From assembly GCF_910592395.1 (NCBI RefSeq), contig NC_088310.1:8253501-8317500 (forward strand): a stretch of DNA of 64,000 nt, written 5' to 3'. The DNA comes from Lineus longissimus (Eukaryota > Nemertea > Pilidiophora > Heteronemertea > Lineidae). This document shows, piece by piece, positions 20,200 to 32,600 of this stretch (the stretch's first letter is position 1; every line of letters starts with the position of its first letter). Position numbers and translations under genes: made by a program. Below the pieces are notes generated by a model that was not told the DNA's origin, ran no database searches, and was given only the letters and a program-made list of their open reading frames with translations.

Positions 20200-23100
20200 C
20201 TGAAAATAAAAGATCAATTTAGAATTCAAATGTAGATGATCATGAGCTTGAAACAGAAGCCAATAATGAAGGAAAAAGTATTTTTTAAATGTCAATAACC
20301 CACAATTACAGTAGAATATGTGCATATTTGCCTGTATCGAGCATTTTCACATTGATCCTTCATACTGGTATGACCATGAAGCCAACATAAGATTTTTGTT
20401 GTTGACACATTTGTCATAATAACTCCATCTCATTCGATTTCTATACCTGTTGAGGGGCAGCATACAGACTGATCAAAAGTAAATATGAGTAAATGAGAAA
20501 ATAGGTCACCAAATGAAAAGATAATCTTTACATTAATTGGCGATCACGTTGTTGACTTTCTTGTTATTACATGTATTATTATTTTTTAAATACTTGCTTT
20601 CACACCTGACCCGAATCTCGATTCTTCTTCTAATGGTAAGGCAAATATTAATCCCTACTATATAAATACCCAATTCAGTCTTCTATTGCACAGTTGTATG
20701 ATGCAAGTCAACAGTAATAAGGTATTCTGACATTTGGAAATATTATAAAATTCGCAAAGATTTAGACATTAGTCAAGTGTGTGACACAACTGTCCTTTGT
20801 GCAATACATGATGATTTTCCTTAGGATTAATAAGAAACATACCAAACTTTGTGCATGGGACGTGCCCTCTTTGAGATAGATCTCAAGAGTTAATGGGAAC
20901 TTCATAACAAGACATGATTGAATATAGTTCAAGAGGGGTATGGTCGTGGCCACATCACAATAGCCGGTGGGAGGAATAGACCTCGTCACTGCCAGACGAC
21001 TATGGCTGGGTTTTCTTAGTGGGACACATATTACTAAAAAGTTATTCATAACATCAATTGCAAATGGACTCCGAAATTGTGCATGGGACGTGCCCTCTTT
21101 GAGATAGATCTCAAGAGTTAATGGGAACTTCACAACAAGACATGATTGAATATAGTTCAAGAAGGGTATGGTCGTGGCCACATCACAATAGCCGGTGGGA
21201 GGAATAGACCTCGTCACTGCCAGACGACTATGGCTGGGTTTTCTTAGTGGGACACATATTACTAAAAAGTTATTCATAACATCAATTGCAAATGGACTCC
21301 GAAATTGACATTTTCCAACCTTCAAAGCACAGACTTGTACTACTGCCAAGTCTGTATGTCAACACGTTACACAAAAGGCCAAAGTAATACTATCATCACA
21401 ACTATCTGTCTGCTAACCTGCCAACTGCTTTACAAACATCAGACACCCTTTCACAAAGGACTATCAAAAGAAATATAAACATGTGGTGAATGAATAGATT
21501 CACTGGTCTGCTGAAGACAATCTATCAATCATTGCATCCTTTCAAAACATACTATAAAAAAAAGATACTTAAACATGAGATTGAATAAAACCACCTGCAC
21601 TATCAATCAATATTGCTGATCATAATTTGGCAGATTAGTGGTGAGATTTATAAACCACATCAATGTACAGATATAGTAAACATTATTGATTGCAGACCTA
21701 AGTGTCCATTAATTCCAAATTGGTTATTGATTTCTCTCATATTTAACTTACTTTGACCATCAGCTGCATTTATATTTGGCGTGAAAGAGCACTCAATCGG
21801 AAAGTATTTATGAAGTATCAACCTTGCAGAGAGATCAATTTGAAAGACATGGAAGGCCCTCATTCATTTGTATCTACGGTTCATTTTATATAAGTTAAAC
21901 AGGGTGTAACTTCATCAAATGCCTTCTTTTAAAAGATTACCTGGGGCCTTATAAATTTGAATAAGCTAATGATATTTTTGACAGAAATTACCAATTGCAA
22001 AACTGTTTACCGGAGAGTGTAGGTCTGCTGTGCGTAAAAATCATAAAAGGCATACAAGGCATAAAAAGTTATCAAATCTACAGTCATAAATATAATACTG
22101 CCAATTTCGACTTCACAAGAATGTCCATCCAAAATGCGATTCTGATTACTGATAACTTTTTAGGTAACAAAATTTTGTGACTGGTCACTGGTGTTTTATG
22201 AGTTACAGACCACAGGATCTGTAAAACCATGGCATTACTCGGAAATTTTACAAAGAGAAACTTAATTGAGCCCTTCAATCAATATTATCAAGAGTATGTA
22301 TAAACACAGAGTCTTCATTAATTCTTGATATTTTTATAGTACCAAATACATACATTTGAGGTCACCTGTGTTATTACCACCTCTAAGTAATAAATTATGG
22401 GTGTTTGTCACAGGTCTCAGATTAATACTCCAAATGATCCATTAGATATGCATTGAGTAGGGACCATTGTGAAGTAATGATTCATAGTAGAAGCAGCATT
22501 ACATACTAGGTGTAAATATAAAGGGGTTAATTACTTCTGTTTTTCATCTCAACACAAAAAGCATGGCAATGGCCGGAGCTGTTTACTCCACCACTGCCAT
22601 GCCCAGATAGGGAGATATAAATATTTTTCCGAGAACAGAAGTCTCACACAAAAAGGACTATAGATTGGCTGATTTTAGGTGGCAAGATGGCCTATTGCTA
22701 CTGAATCCAGTATAATTTACATTCCCCGATCGGAAATGACGTAGTTTGATCGCATTCAACTATAAATCCATCGAACAGTGCCGTTTCTTTAGTCAACCGA
22801 TGACCTTTTTTTGGGATGTAAACGGGGATTGTAAACTCGTTCCCTGAATCCAGTCTCCCAGACTACTCCTGCCACACGGCTGATCCACACCCATCCACAT
22901 TGGCAAAGACTCGACTCACAACTGACAGTCATGTCGTCATTGATGACGATGTCGACGATGCGAAACTGAAAACTTGACGGAGCGTTGACATGTTCAAAGT
23001 TTTTACAAATTTCGAATTTTTACAAACCACCAAACAAGTCGGAACATATAAACCCTCCACACAGAGTAGAGGGACTGAGGAATGAGCAAATTTATCTCCA

Positions 23101-24060
23101 TGTCAAAAATCACACCGGACATCCATCCGGCAATAGAATGTACATGAAACCCTGTGTAAATCAGTGGTGAAATGTCCTGTCAAAACTCACCAGCTGTTTT
23201 CTTCTTTTCGGAAGCGTTTTTATCAACAAATTGGTCAATGACAAAATCCAATATGTTAACCTATCATGTTGTTGAATAAAAAAAGATAAAAAATTGGACG
23301 AATTTCACAATAAACACGGTTTTGGACGGTGTTCTGATACCACTTTCAGGCATGCACGCTTAATTTAATTGGCCTAGCCTAAATGAGATGTTAGGCGCAA
23401 CCTGATTGGTGCAAAGTTATTTCCTGATAAAACGGATAGTGCGATTGGTTTATCTACAGTGATTGACATTATACAAATGTAAACAATGACATGTGCTTAA
23501 TAGAAAAGCTGTCTGCTAGAATCTCATCATCTACTATAAAATCCTAACTATGGGTTCCAGATGAAGTTACATTTCTCTCTCTCTCGTTGATCTTGTGGAA
23601 CAGGTCAGACTGTGATTCTTTTTTCTGGTTACACAAGTCCGGGGGGGGGGGGGTTACAGTGTCTCAATTATGCCCTCCTTGCAGCCTGTCGAATCCCCGG
23701 TCCTTCCGGTTGATATCAGATATGCCAAAAGGAGATCCTGGATGGACAAGATTAAGTTGAAAACTGCCATACGGCAATTACAAATCCTCTTGGCAGCACA
23801 CGAAAACAAGACTATGTGTTGAGTGGCAGTAGGCTGTCCCGAGATACTGACAAATTGACTTTCAATTCTTGTATTTCCTAAGCAACTGACAGTCGTAAAC
23901 CCCCGAAATGGTGTTCCCAGCCGGAAATTCCAAAACAGAAACTGTTCTATCAAGAGCAGTAATGTTCCATCAAATGGTTTAATGTCAACTTTACATCAAA
24001 ATTTCAATATTCTCAGGAATGCTCTCACAAACCTCAAAGAAGTTAACAATGACAGCTAAT
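20200..24060. other. Upstream region and probable 5' UTR intron of the ninein-like gene
   Basis: No coding exon recognised. It holds a 228-bp tandem duplication, a small hairpin at 22560-22602 (GCATGGCA...CTGCCATGC) and a poly-G run of about a dozen bases near 23641. The non-coding first exon of the ninein-like gene must lie at or beyond this stretch, but no TATA box or clear start could be pinned down. Confidence 0.4.
20851..21306. repeat. Near-identical 228-bp tandem duplication
   Basis: Copy 1 runs 20851-21078 and copy 2 21079-21306, with a handful of substitutions. The unit is a multiple of three and stays open on the minus strand, giving two copies of a 76-residue peptide containing DVMNNFLVICVPLRKPSHS inside one 195-codon ORF (21349-20762). 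I do not recognise the peptide. There is no ATG context or splice evidence that it is translated. The similarity implies a recent duplication. Confidence 0.9.
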
Positions 24061-24076
24061 ATGGAAACAGTTTCAG

Positions 24077-24082
24077 TTTATT
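24077..24082 (-). terminator. Candidate polyadenylation signal of ZC3H14
   Basis: AATAAA on the minus strand, about 1 kb downstream of the candidate ZC3H14 terminal exon. No alternative was seen closer. The assignment rests on position only. Confidence 0.35.
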
Positions 24083-24265
24083 ATAAACTTTTCATGAGAC
24101 AAAACATTCATTTTCCAACAATCATCGAGTACAAAATGTAGATACACATGTACAGATACAATAACATCACACTGAAAACAAACGTGTGACGACACAGTTG
24201 AGCAGATTTTACTATCTCCACAATTTTAATACAGTTACTGTGAAAGCAAGCCACAGGGAACTAAG

Positions 24266-24396
24266 GCAATGGCTGATATTTATAAAAGACTAGTAAATGC
24301 TTTTACTTTAAACTTCATGTACATTTACACTAGCCATCTCTGTAGAAAACTGTAGTAAAAGCATTTACTAGTCTTTATAAATATTAGCCATTGCCC
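24266..24396. mobile_element. Perfect-hairpin MITE, copy 1
   Basis: Arms of about 40 bp pair almost perfectly: CAATGGCTGATATTTATAAA with TTTATAAATATTAGCCATTG, and AGACTAGTAAATGCTTTTACT with AGTAAAAGCATTTACTAGTCT. The loop contains ATGTACATTTACACTAG. A second copy sits at 28316-28438. Both lie in or beside the ZC3H14 transcript, so they would form a stem in its precursor RNA. Confidence 0.85.
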
Positions 24397-25122
24397 TGGT
24401 TGATTTCACTCAGAAAATCCAATAAAATGTCTTGTTTCATCTGAAATTTCAAAGTCCAAAGTATCTGAAACACTTACTTTGCCAGAATTGGACAAAGCAT
24501 GATCTAGAGCGTGCCATTTGAAGCAAAATACTGACAACTTTTCAAAGCTATTCAGGCTTTTTTTCATGAAATAGAGTGTCGGATCAACATTGAAAACACT
24601 GAAACTAAAATGTCACATGTTTTGACAAAATCAACAACAGGAAACTGAAACTTTATGAAAATTCCGAAAAACAGATCAAATTGTCTACATACATGAAAGC
24701 AGTCGAACTGAAGTAAAGCCATACAAGGTCTGTTTATTGCACGGACCTTACCAGAGATATATCAAAGTGCAAGTGAATAGTTAAAATCTCATTTAGTGTG
24801 GCACATATTAATCTTCTGGTGACTTAACAACAAAGACTAGTTGCTGAATTCAGCCAGAGTCTCTTAATAACGCAGTGGGTTCAGAAAAGTAGACGGAATG
24901 TCAGTACCAATTCATCAGAAAAAGTTTTTGATGTCAAGGAACAAAACTCAAATGTCCGGTAGCATGAATATGCAGCACAGGTTAACTGCCTTGAATGCCT
25001 CCACAAGAAATCCATGTCTGACCGGATCCTGAATTTAAGACAATCTCTTCATCAGCATCATTGATACGAAGTAAATCCGACACAATGTCGTCTTTCACAA
25101 AGTATTGTCCTCATACATATAC

Positions 25123-25168
25123 GCCTTCAGTTCCTCAGGTCATCGGGTGTCAGGATGAATTTTTCACT
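25123..25168 (-). CDS. Candidate ZC3H14 terminal coding exon (weak)
   Basis: A good acceptor (TTTTGATTTATTTCAG) is followed by a short open stretch EKFILTPDDLRN and TGA. Just past that stop two other frames read well in turn (EELKAYMYEDNTL, then YFVKDDIVSDLLRIN onward to ISCGGIQGS). One or two base indels would join them into a longer tail. A 16-nt exon-like piece with a good acceptor and donor lies upstream at 25513-25528. None of this contains the expected fifth CCCH finger. Confidence 0.25.
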
Positions 25169-25734
25169 GAAATAAATCAAAAGAATAATATCATTAGGTC
25201 TGAATTATAATGCTTTGTCTCACCAGGTAAAATATAACAGACACTCACATTTAGATACTATTTTAAAGGGAAGTTTGACATATTGTGGCACCAGCAGAGA
25301 TGTAACACAGACGACCAACATATCAAGTCAAACATCATGCTATGTGTGAAACAAAAGCCTGCTCCTTCCTCAAAATGGCCAATGTTATGGAGACACTTGC
25401 AGTGCATTAGCCCAGTTTGAGGAAAGCATTCTAAATGCACTATACTGTGAGCATTGTCAAGCCATTCTAAATACAAGGTCACACGATTGTTCAATGTAAA
25501 TTCCCAGGCTTACCAACTTGTCCGAGGAGCTGAGAGTGTTATGAACACAAGTGTAAAAAGAATGAAATAAACTTAAGAAGAAAGAAAGTGGGTTGGTTTA
25601 TTAATAGCTTGAGCAGGATTTTGACTATATTACAAATTTTGCACTGTTAAGAAACAAGGGTTGGTGCTCCTCCTCGAGTGGATGTTCGGCAATTGAGCTT
25701 CAGCTTGTTAAGTGGAAGAAATGGTAGGCGCCCT

Positions 25735-25835
25735 GCCCAAGGACACACAGAGATTTGAAGTGGTGGTCTTTCCAACAGTTGAACCTACAACCTGCTTCAT
25801 TACCAAGTTCATTGCTCTCGACACTATATCAATTG
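25735..25835. mobile_element. SINE body fragment
   Basis: GCCCTGCCCAAGGACACACA, then AGATTTGAAG, GTTGAACCTACAACCTGCTT, is the usual 'caaggacacaac...ttgaaccyacraccttctgctt' body of tRNA-derived SINEs. The flanking plus-strand ORF (25755-26165) overlaps it and continues with a Lys/Arg-rich tail that I cannot assign. Confidence 0.5.
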
Positions 25836-26264
25836 AAACTACAGTCAGAACAAAACAACCTGTCAGAAGTCGACCATTTGGACTACTATATTACAACTGA
25901 CAACTTTCAACAACACGCCGTATTGAGGAGATCTCTTCCACAGCGCAAGAAAGATTATTATTTGAAAAGTTGCGGTCATTCCACCCCATTTTATTTGCCT
26001 TTGGACCTAAAGAGAGCTAAAAGGTTAGGGGGCAAAACAACCAGTCACCTAAGTTACCTCATTGATACCTACCGAAGAGTCTGTGAAGAACCAGATAACG
26101 GAGGAGATGGCAAAGCTGATACTGAGGTCCATTTCAGTTTGGCCCGGCTAGGTAATTCTGGATGATGAAACCGACATGCTCCTTTATTTGTACACGAGAT
26201 TCCATAACGACAAGGCTGGAAGACAAAAGAATATCTTCAAATACTCATAAATACTCCTGGGTTG

Positions 26265-26395
26265 GAGAAGCAACAAAGGTTTAGGTGTCTTTCTCAAGAT
26301 TAAACAGAGGTGGTCCTTCCAGGACAAACCCACAAAATCCTGCTTCAAGCCTAGCTGTCTTACTACTGCATGAAAGCCACTGAACTCCTTGGACT
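26265..26395 (-). mobile_element. tRNA-derived SINE, reverse orientation
   Basis: Read on the minus strand: CAGTGGCTTTCATGCAGTAG (tRNA-like A-box region), GCTAGGCTTGAAGCAGG, then the AAGGACCACCTCTGTTTAAT/CTTGAGAAAGACACC body. It matches the SINE at 13455-13745 in layout. It lies 3' of the last confident ZC3H14 exon. Confidence 0.5.
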
Positions 26396-26624
26396 TTTAG
26401 ACTGGAGATGTCTGCTGGGATGTAGCCTTAGCCATGAACAGCTCATCAGGCCAGGGCTTATCTTAAATTCTGTAGTATGAAAGCAACTCCCCTTGGACAG
26501 GATGCTGACCATCCTAGCTTTACTTCCCGCGCAACCTTGGTAAAATTTGAATTCCAGGGTCAACGGAAGCCACGTAGGGGTTAGGTTTATAGGTGTAGGC
26601 AGTGATCAATACTATTTGGCTTAC

Positions 26625-29600
26625 CTTCGGATGACTGAAGGGACAATTCATATTCTTGCACAGGGGAAAGAATCGGCAGGTGACTTTATCAGGGCTGCCA
26701 GGTGTCATCCCAGCAGGTGGCGGTGGAGGTAACAGCGGTGGAGCAGCTTGATGCATCATTATGGCAGGAGAGGCTAACGACAGAGCTGAAACAATATAAG
26801 AATTCTGAAAAATGTTGCGGACATAGGCTTAGCAAGGATCTCCAGAGGGGTGCCTTAAGTTCTTTTAGGACCATTTAGCAGCAGTTCTCTGACCAATAAG
26901 GGTAAAATAACTCGACAACAGAAAAACAGTAGGAAACAAGAACAACAGTACATGAAACACAGACATGCTTTACCATCATCTGTCCAGTCTGATGTGCATA
27001 GAGATAATAGGAGCAAAGAAGGAAATAAATGTATCAAATAAAGTTGTATGAATGGATTAACATCGCCAACACTAGGGAAGGAATTTCAAAACAAATTTTA
27101 AAAGGAACGACAACATGGCAGAGAATCAAAATCCTAAATTGTGAGTGTTAAAACGCAGTTCCAAGGTCCTTGTGTTCCCGAGTTCCTAGTCCCTGCAATA
27201 CCATGTGTTAGCAAGGGTGTTTTAAATACCCAATTCTGTTCTTATTTTACTTGGGCATTCAGATCTGGTGCTCTTTGGGAACACACAAGTGGTGGAAGTT
27301 TCACATAAAAAGACCACTTAGTAGGCTGAATTAAGAAAACAATTTTGATTGGGTTGCTTATTTTGCAGTCACCCACTTTTATTCGCCATCTTGGCAGAGC
27401 TATGGGGCTTGAACAATGTCCACAGCAGGCAGCAGGCTGTGTATTTCTAGAACCATATGCAAACATCGACTCAGAACATGCCGGAAGAGAGCGTTTTTAC
27501 AGAGGAACGATTGAGGGACTCGGAACTCATGTATAGGACATGCTCAGAACAACGTAAGGCATGGACTTACATGTAAGAAATTTTGATTCTGTGGGGGAAT
27601 AAATGTACCAGTAATAGGTAACGCAGAACTGTCAACAGAACCAGCGCTCAACCGCGCTTTAGGCCTTTTTGTCAGTCGTATTACCTGACGAAATTGCAAC
27701 ATTCTGTACATCAGCAGCCTCAAGAACTGGTGACAAATGCCAAAACAGACATCATATTTGAGGTGAACAAACATTAAACACTGTGAGACCTTGTGAAGAA
27801 AACAAAACCACCAGCCATGCTAAGAAAGAAAAGTCACATCCTTCCAGAGAATACTAGAATCTAAATCATGCTAAAATGTTACAGCGAAAAATTTGAGAAG
27901 GGAAGTTGTAAGAAGAGTAGGATGCACTACTACAGTAGAACCTCTCTATTAAGGACACCCTCCGGACTGACAAGTGCTGTCCTTACAAGAGAGTTGTCCT
28001 GATTAGAGAGGTCAAATTGAATGGAAACAACCAATTCGGGACAAAGTATAGTGTCCTAAATAGAGCGGTTGTCCTTAACAAATGGGTGTACTGTAAGGGA
28101 GGTTCACTGTACTATTATTAGCTCGAAATGATAAGAATTTACCTTGATGGGCAGCCATGGATGCGGCCATTGCTAGAGGATTCCTGTGACTAGCATGAGT
28201 GTATGGACAGGATGGATTTGAGCAACTGGCATCAAATTTACAGTTGGGGTGGATAAAGCGACACTTGTCTCCAAACCTACACTTGGGAAATGCTCTGAAA
28301 TGAAAAGGTGGTCATATTGGGTGATATGAATAAAGACTAGCAAATGCTTTTATCTAAATCTCCATGTACATTTACACTAGGCCTTCCTGTACAAAACTCG
28401 AGTAAAAGCATTTGCTAGTCTTTATTCATGTCACCCATTTGCTTTGTCATGCTTGACAATCGTCTCTTAAATCTATATCAACTCACAGTTCCCCTCTCTG
28501 TTCTTGATAGAGTTGCCAGTGCAATCACCCAATTTCAAATATCACACCCAAGGGCTCAAGAAAATGAAAGATAATGTTAGGGTTCTACACCAGGTTTCCT
28601 TAAGGTAGGGAAACCCTTGATGTTCAAGAAGTTTTGCCAGTGTGCCACACATAATAGGGTGGCCAGCAATTAAAAGTAGAGTGGCCCTTTAAAAGCCTTT
28701 ACAAAATTTGAGAAAAAGGTAGGGTGGGACATCGTAACAAATGGCCTTGTGGAGAACACAGAGTCCTCGAAAAAATGTCACTATCACTGTTTCATCCTAA
28801 ATGCCAGTAGCAAATTTCACAATTACACATATTATCCAGTCATACTAAAAAAGCTTGATGCCACATGCTTAAATTTTTTAATCTCTCTCTGAAACCCCCC
28901 CTAAATGACAAGTCTTCCACTTACTTGCATTGAGTTGTGGGATGATGAAATGTACACGAAGCACCATTTTTACAGCTCGGCCAGAAACGACACCGCTCCG
29001 TAGGAAACAACATCTTCGGTCTCTTCACTGGGGACGAATTATTTTCCATCTCCATTTCACCTTCACTATCAGAATCATAGTTCCCCACACTCATATCTCG
29101 GTACCTCATTCCAGGATTCGGATCCCTGTATGTATTTGAATTCGGATCCCTATACGGATTTCTATTCAGATCCCTATATGCATTCGGATACAAATGAGAA
29201 TTTCTGTAATTAGAGTTTTCTTTGGATTGTAACATGGCAATGCTGGGGAAGTCATCCTCCACTTCCATCGCTGCTTCCTGAGATAGTTTATCTGGGTCGA
29301 CTCCGTCTAGCGTCACGAAGAATCTCGGACTGATCGGTCGTTCCGGCATCACGTATCTGGAAGGCAAATTAAGCGCATAGTTGGGTGAAAGAATCGACAG
29401 AAAGGTTGTTTTGATACAATGGCCTTGAAAATAGACAAGGAACACACTACCAATTTGACAACAACAAAATATCCAGTATCAAGAAATCAAGCCAGCAACT
29501 AACCTTGTCAAAAAAGGTTTTTGGTTTCATTGTGTACTTCATAATCTACTTGAGAAATAAATCCAGTGTGTCATAACAGACACAATAAAAGTTCAAACCA

Positions 29601-32600
29601 CCGAAGTTAAGAACACAGTTCCTTGTAACACATACCAACATTTGACTATCTAAGCATTCTTGTCTTACCAGAAAGGCTATTTAAACTGAATGATAAGGAT
29701 TGAGCGTTGAGGGCACACTTGGATTGTTAATCTTTACTCACTCTCTATTCTGAAGAATTTGGTTGAACTCTTCAAAACCAGCTTCTATGTCTTCATCCTC
29801 GAATTCTTCGTCATCTGCCTCTACAATGTCTACCTCCGGCCGGACCGGTTCAGGGAGGCTGGGGTATTGACCTTGGATCATACGCTGATTCAGGTCAGCC
29901 TGGCTCATAACAGCAGTCTGGGAAAAGAACAGAGAGAGGAGGTTAAAGGGTAACTCGTGTCAAATTTCACCATATAATGTTTAAGCGGTTTTTGACAAAT
30001 GACTACGTCACTTTCTCATAGATCGGTAAGGTTTTCGAATCGAAACGCACATTTCTAGAAATTGATGGTTTAATCCCGCCCGGACAGCTCGCTTCGATGC
30101 CGTTTTCGTTGATGACGTCACAACATGAACATTTTCGCGGTCGCGGTGGTTTACATTCAGCGATTTTATAATAAATCTAATCAAAAATGGAAAATTTGAG
30201 CTTTACATTTGTGATCAACAATTAAAAACGGACGTATATCCGCAAAGTTGTAAATCACATCATAGTATCACTTTAAGTGTGGTTTCTGGCTTGACTGGTT
30301 CAGGGAGATGAAATGTTGACCTATTCAGGGCAGGATTGAGATAGAACAGAAAGAGAAGCCATCTTAAGATTATTGTGTGCGAAAAACCTTGTGGCTGAAA
30401 TTTTTTTTGGTCACAGGATAGGATTACAGTAACCTTTGGTCACTCTGAAAGCGTTTAATGATGGTTTGACTTTCGGGCAAAATGAAGAAGAGTTAAATTT
30501 ACTGCAACAGACTTCTCTTGCAGGCTATAAATTCAAAGGAACAAGAACAAGCGCGAGTGAAGAGTTCAATGGACCCAAATTTAAAATACGGCGATACCAT
30601 GCCAAGAATGCAGTTTTCTCATCTAAGTGTTACCTGTGTTTGTTCTGGTAGTGGTACATATTCCTCTGTCTCCTGCACAACAAACTCCTCTTCCCCTCCT
30701 TTTGAGAAGTCTTCGTTAGGATTCAATTCTAAGTATTGGAAATCTGATGTGTTCCTCTGCTTGAAGACGCGTATGTCCTGCACATCTTCAGGGGTGTATT
30801 CTGTAAAGTGGACATACGATAAGCCCAACTGCTAATTACAATTCAATTGCTCAAGCAATCAGCAATTACATTGGGCCTCCTCTGAGTATCCAGACAGATT
30901 GAACCCATTGCTCCTCGTCTGTCACTGTGTGTACTTCATGTACCAACACAAATGCCTGGAGGAAGGCCTTGACGAGTCCTTTTTCAAATATCAGGTCAAC
31001 CGTAATGTGTACGTTGGACCAGAGTGGTTATATAGGCACTAGAACAACGACTTTGAATAACATCAGAAACATCTCCTTTCAGGGGCGTTGTTTCAATAGG
31101 GTACAGCAATTTTCATCAATAAAAGAAGACTTTTGTCAGTTTCAAGGAAAAGGCACACTTTAATGGAAATTAATGAAGAAAAAGCTGCCTTTGTGAAGGA
31201 AGACAAAAGGGGGGCCATGAAGGCAATTGCCTCTGTCAATTTCTAGCGCAGGCCTCACCTTCATATCTCTGTTGTTCCTCCTCCTCTCCCTTGATCCTCT
31301 CCTTGAACTCTCGGAGGATTTCCTCCCGTCTTGATCGAGATGTCAGAGGTTGGCTAGGCGGTGCTGGTTTGGATTGGATTTGAACCGGGATCTTGATCTG
31401 TAGTGATGCGTTTGGCCGTTTCCTCAACATCCTCTGAGATTGCAAGCTTTGTTGATCTGGTGGCGGCTCCTTTTCTTCTAGCTTTCTCAATGGGGCACCT
31501 GAATGGAATACATGAATATGTTACAGGGGGACTATAGGCAGGAGCCAGTGTGGTCCAGCTAAAGTTATACAAAGTCGCTGTGGGTTCTCTACCAGATCAT
31601 CATACATCCGCCCTTCTTTCAATGAGGAATACTTTCATTACTAAGTCAAACACTAACCTGATCGAGTTGCCTCACTATGCGTATACATGTATAGTCGCCT
31701 GGACACTGCCAACTAGACCCCACCCCATAGCTCCAACGCGTCTATACCAGCTCACCATACATCAGCCCTTCTTACGAGGAATACTTTGATTACTAAGTCA
31801 AACCCTAACCAAACTAAGTTGCCTTACTGTGCATATCAGTTGCCAGGGTATTCCGAACTAGACCCCCTAGCTCCTGCTAATATTCCCCTAAAAAATGGCA
31901 AAATTAGCTGTTGGGCATTGAAGTTCTTCTTGGAGCTTTTTCAAAGAAAAAATGATCGATAGTTTGGTCAGTTGCTAAACCAGGAGAACCGTGTGTTGAA
32001 CTTGAATCCAGAGACTTTGAAATCTTGACTCAGCTGAATACATACCAACGTCCTTCTTTGCCGCTTGTTCCGCTGACTTTGTGGAATCTCTCACCGCTTT
32101 CATCAGCAGTGATTTGTTCGCTTGACGAGATGGAGGCACAGCTGACCTGGAGAAGATATAAAACAACCTTGTATATTCTGGTATACTACAGTATTGATGG
32201 ACCTTAGACTTTATATGAATTTTCATCAGAAATGCTGTAACATTTACTGCAAACAAAACCGTAATAGCCGAACGAACTAAACATCCATAGATCGTCAGTG
32301 AGACAGGTTGATACAAGCGACTTTGTATACCATTCCAAACGGGCCGGTCAGGGTTTAAAGGGTTAACCAAACCTTTGAAGTTGGTGACATAACTTGTTTG
32401 AGCAACCAGGCCCAAGTGGTCAACTCACTTCTTAGAGACTTTGACAGTGCTGGCAACCTTTCCGACCGATGGATGATACGGATCATACTCTTCTTCCTCC
32501 TCATTGAGCTGCAGATCCACTTTGCCAATCACTGATGATAAAGATGAAGCTGGCTTCCTGGTGCTCGATGCTACGGGTCGGGAATTCGCCTGGAGGAAAG

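Noticed and set aside
25755-26165. 136-codon plus-strand ORF with a Lys/Arg-rich tail
   Set aside because: Its first third is SINE body sequence. The rest reads plausibly but has no start of its own, no splice sites and no recognised family.
30000-30260. CG-richer stretch with TGACGTCA-like site inside a ZC3H14 intron
   Set aside because: Could be an enhancer or a repeat, but nothing beyond a single CRE-like word supports it.
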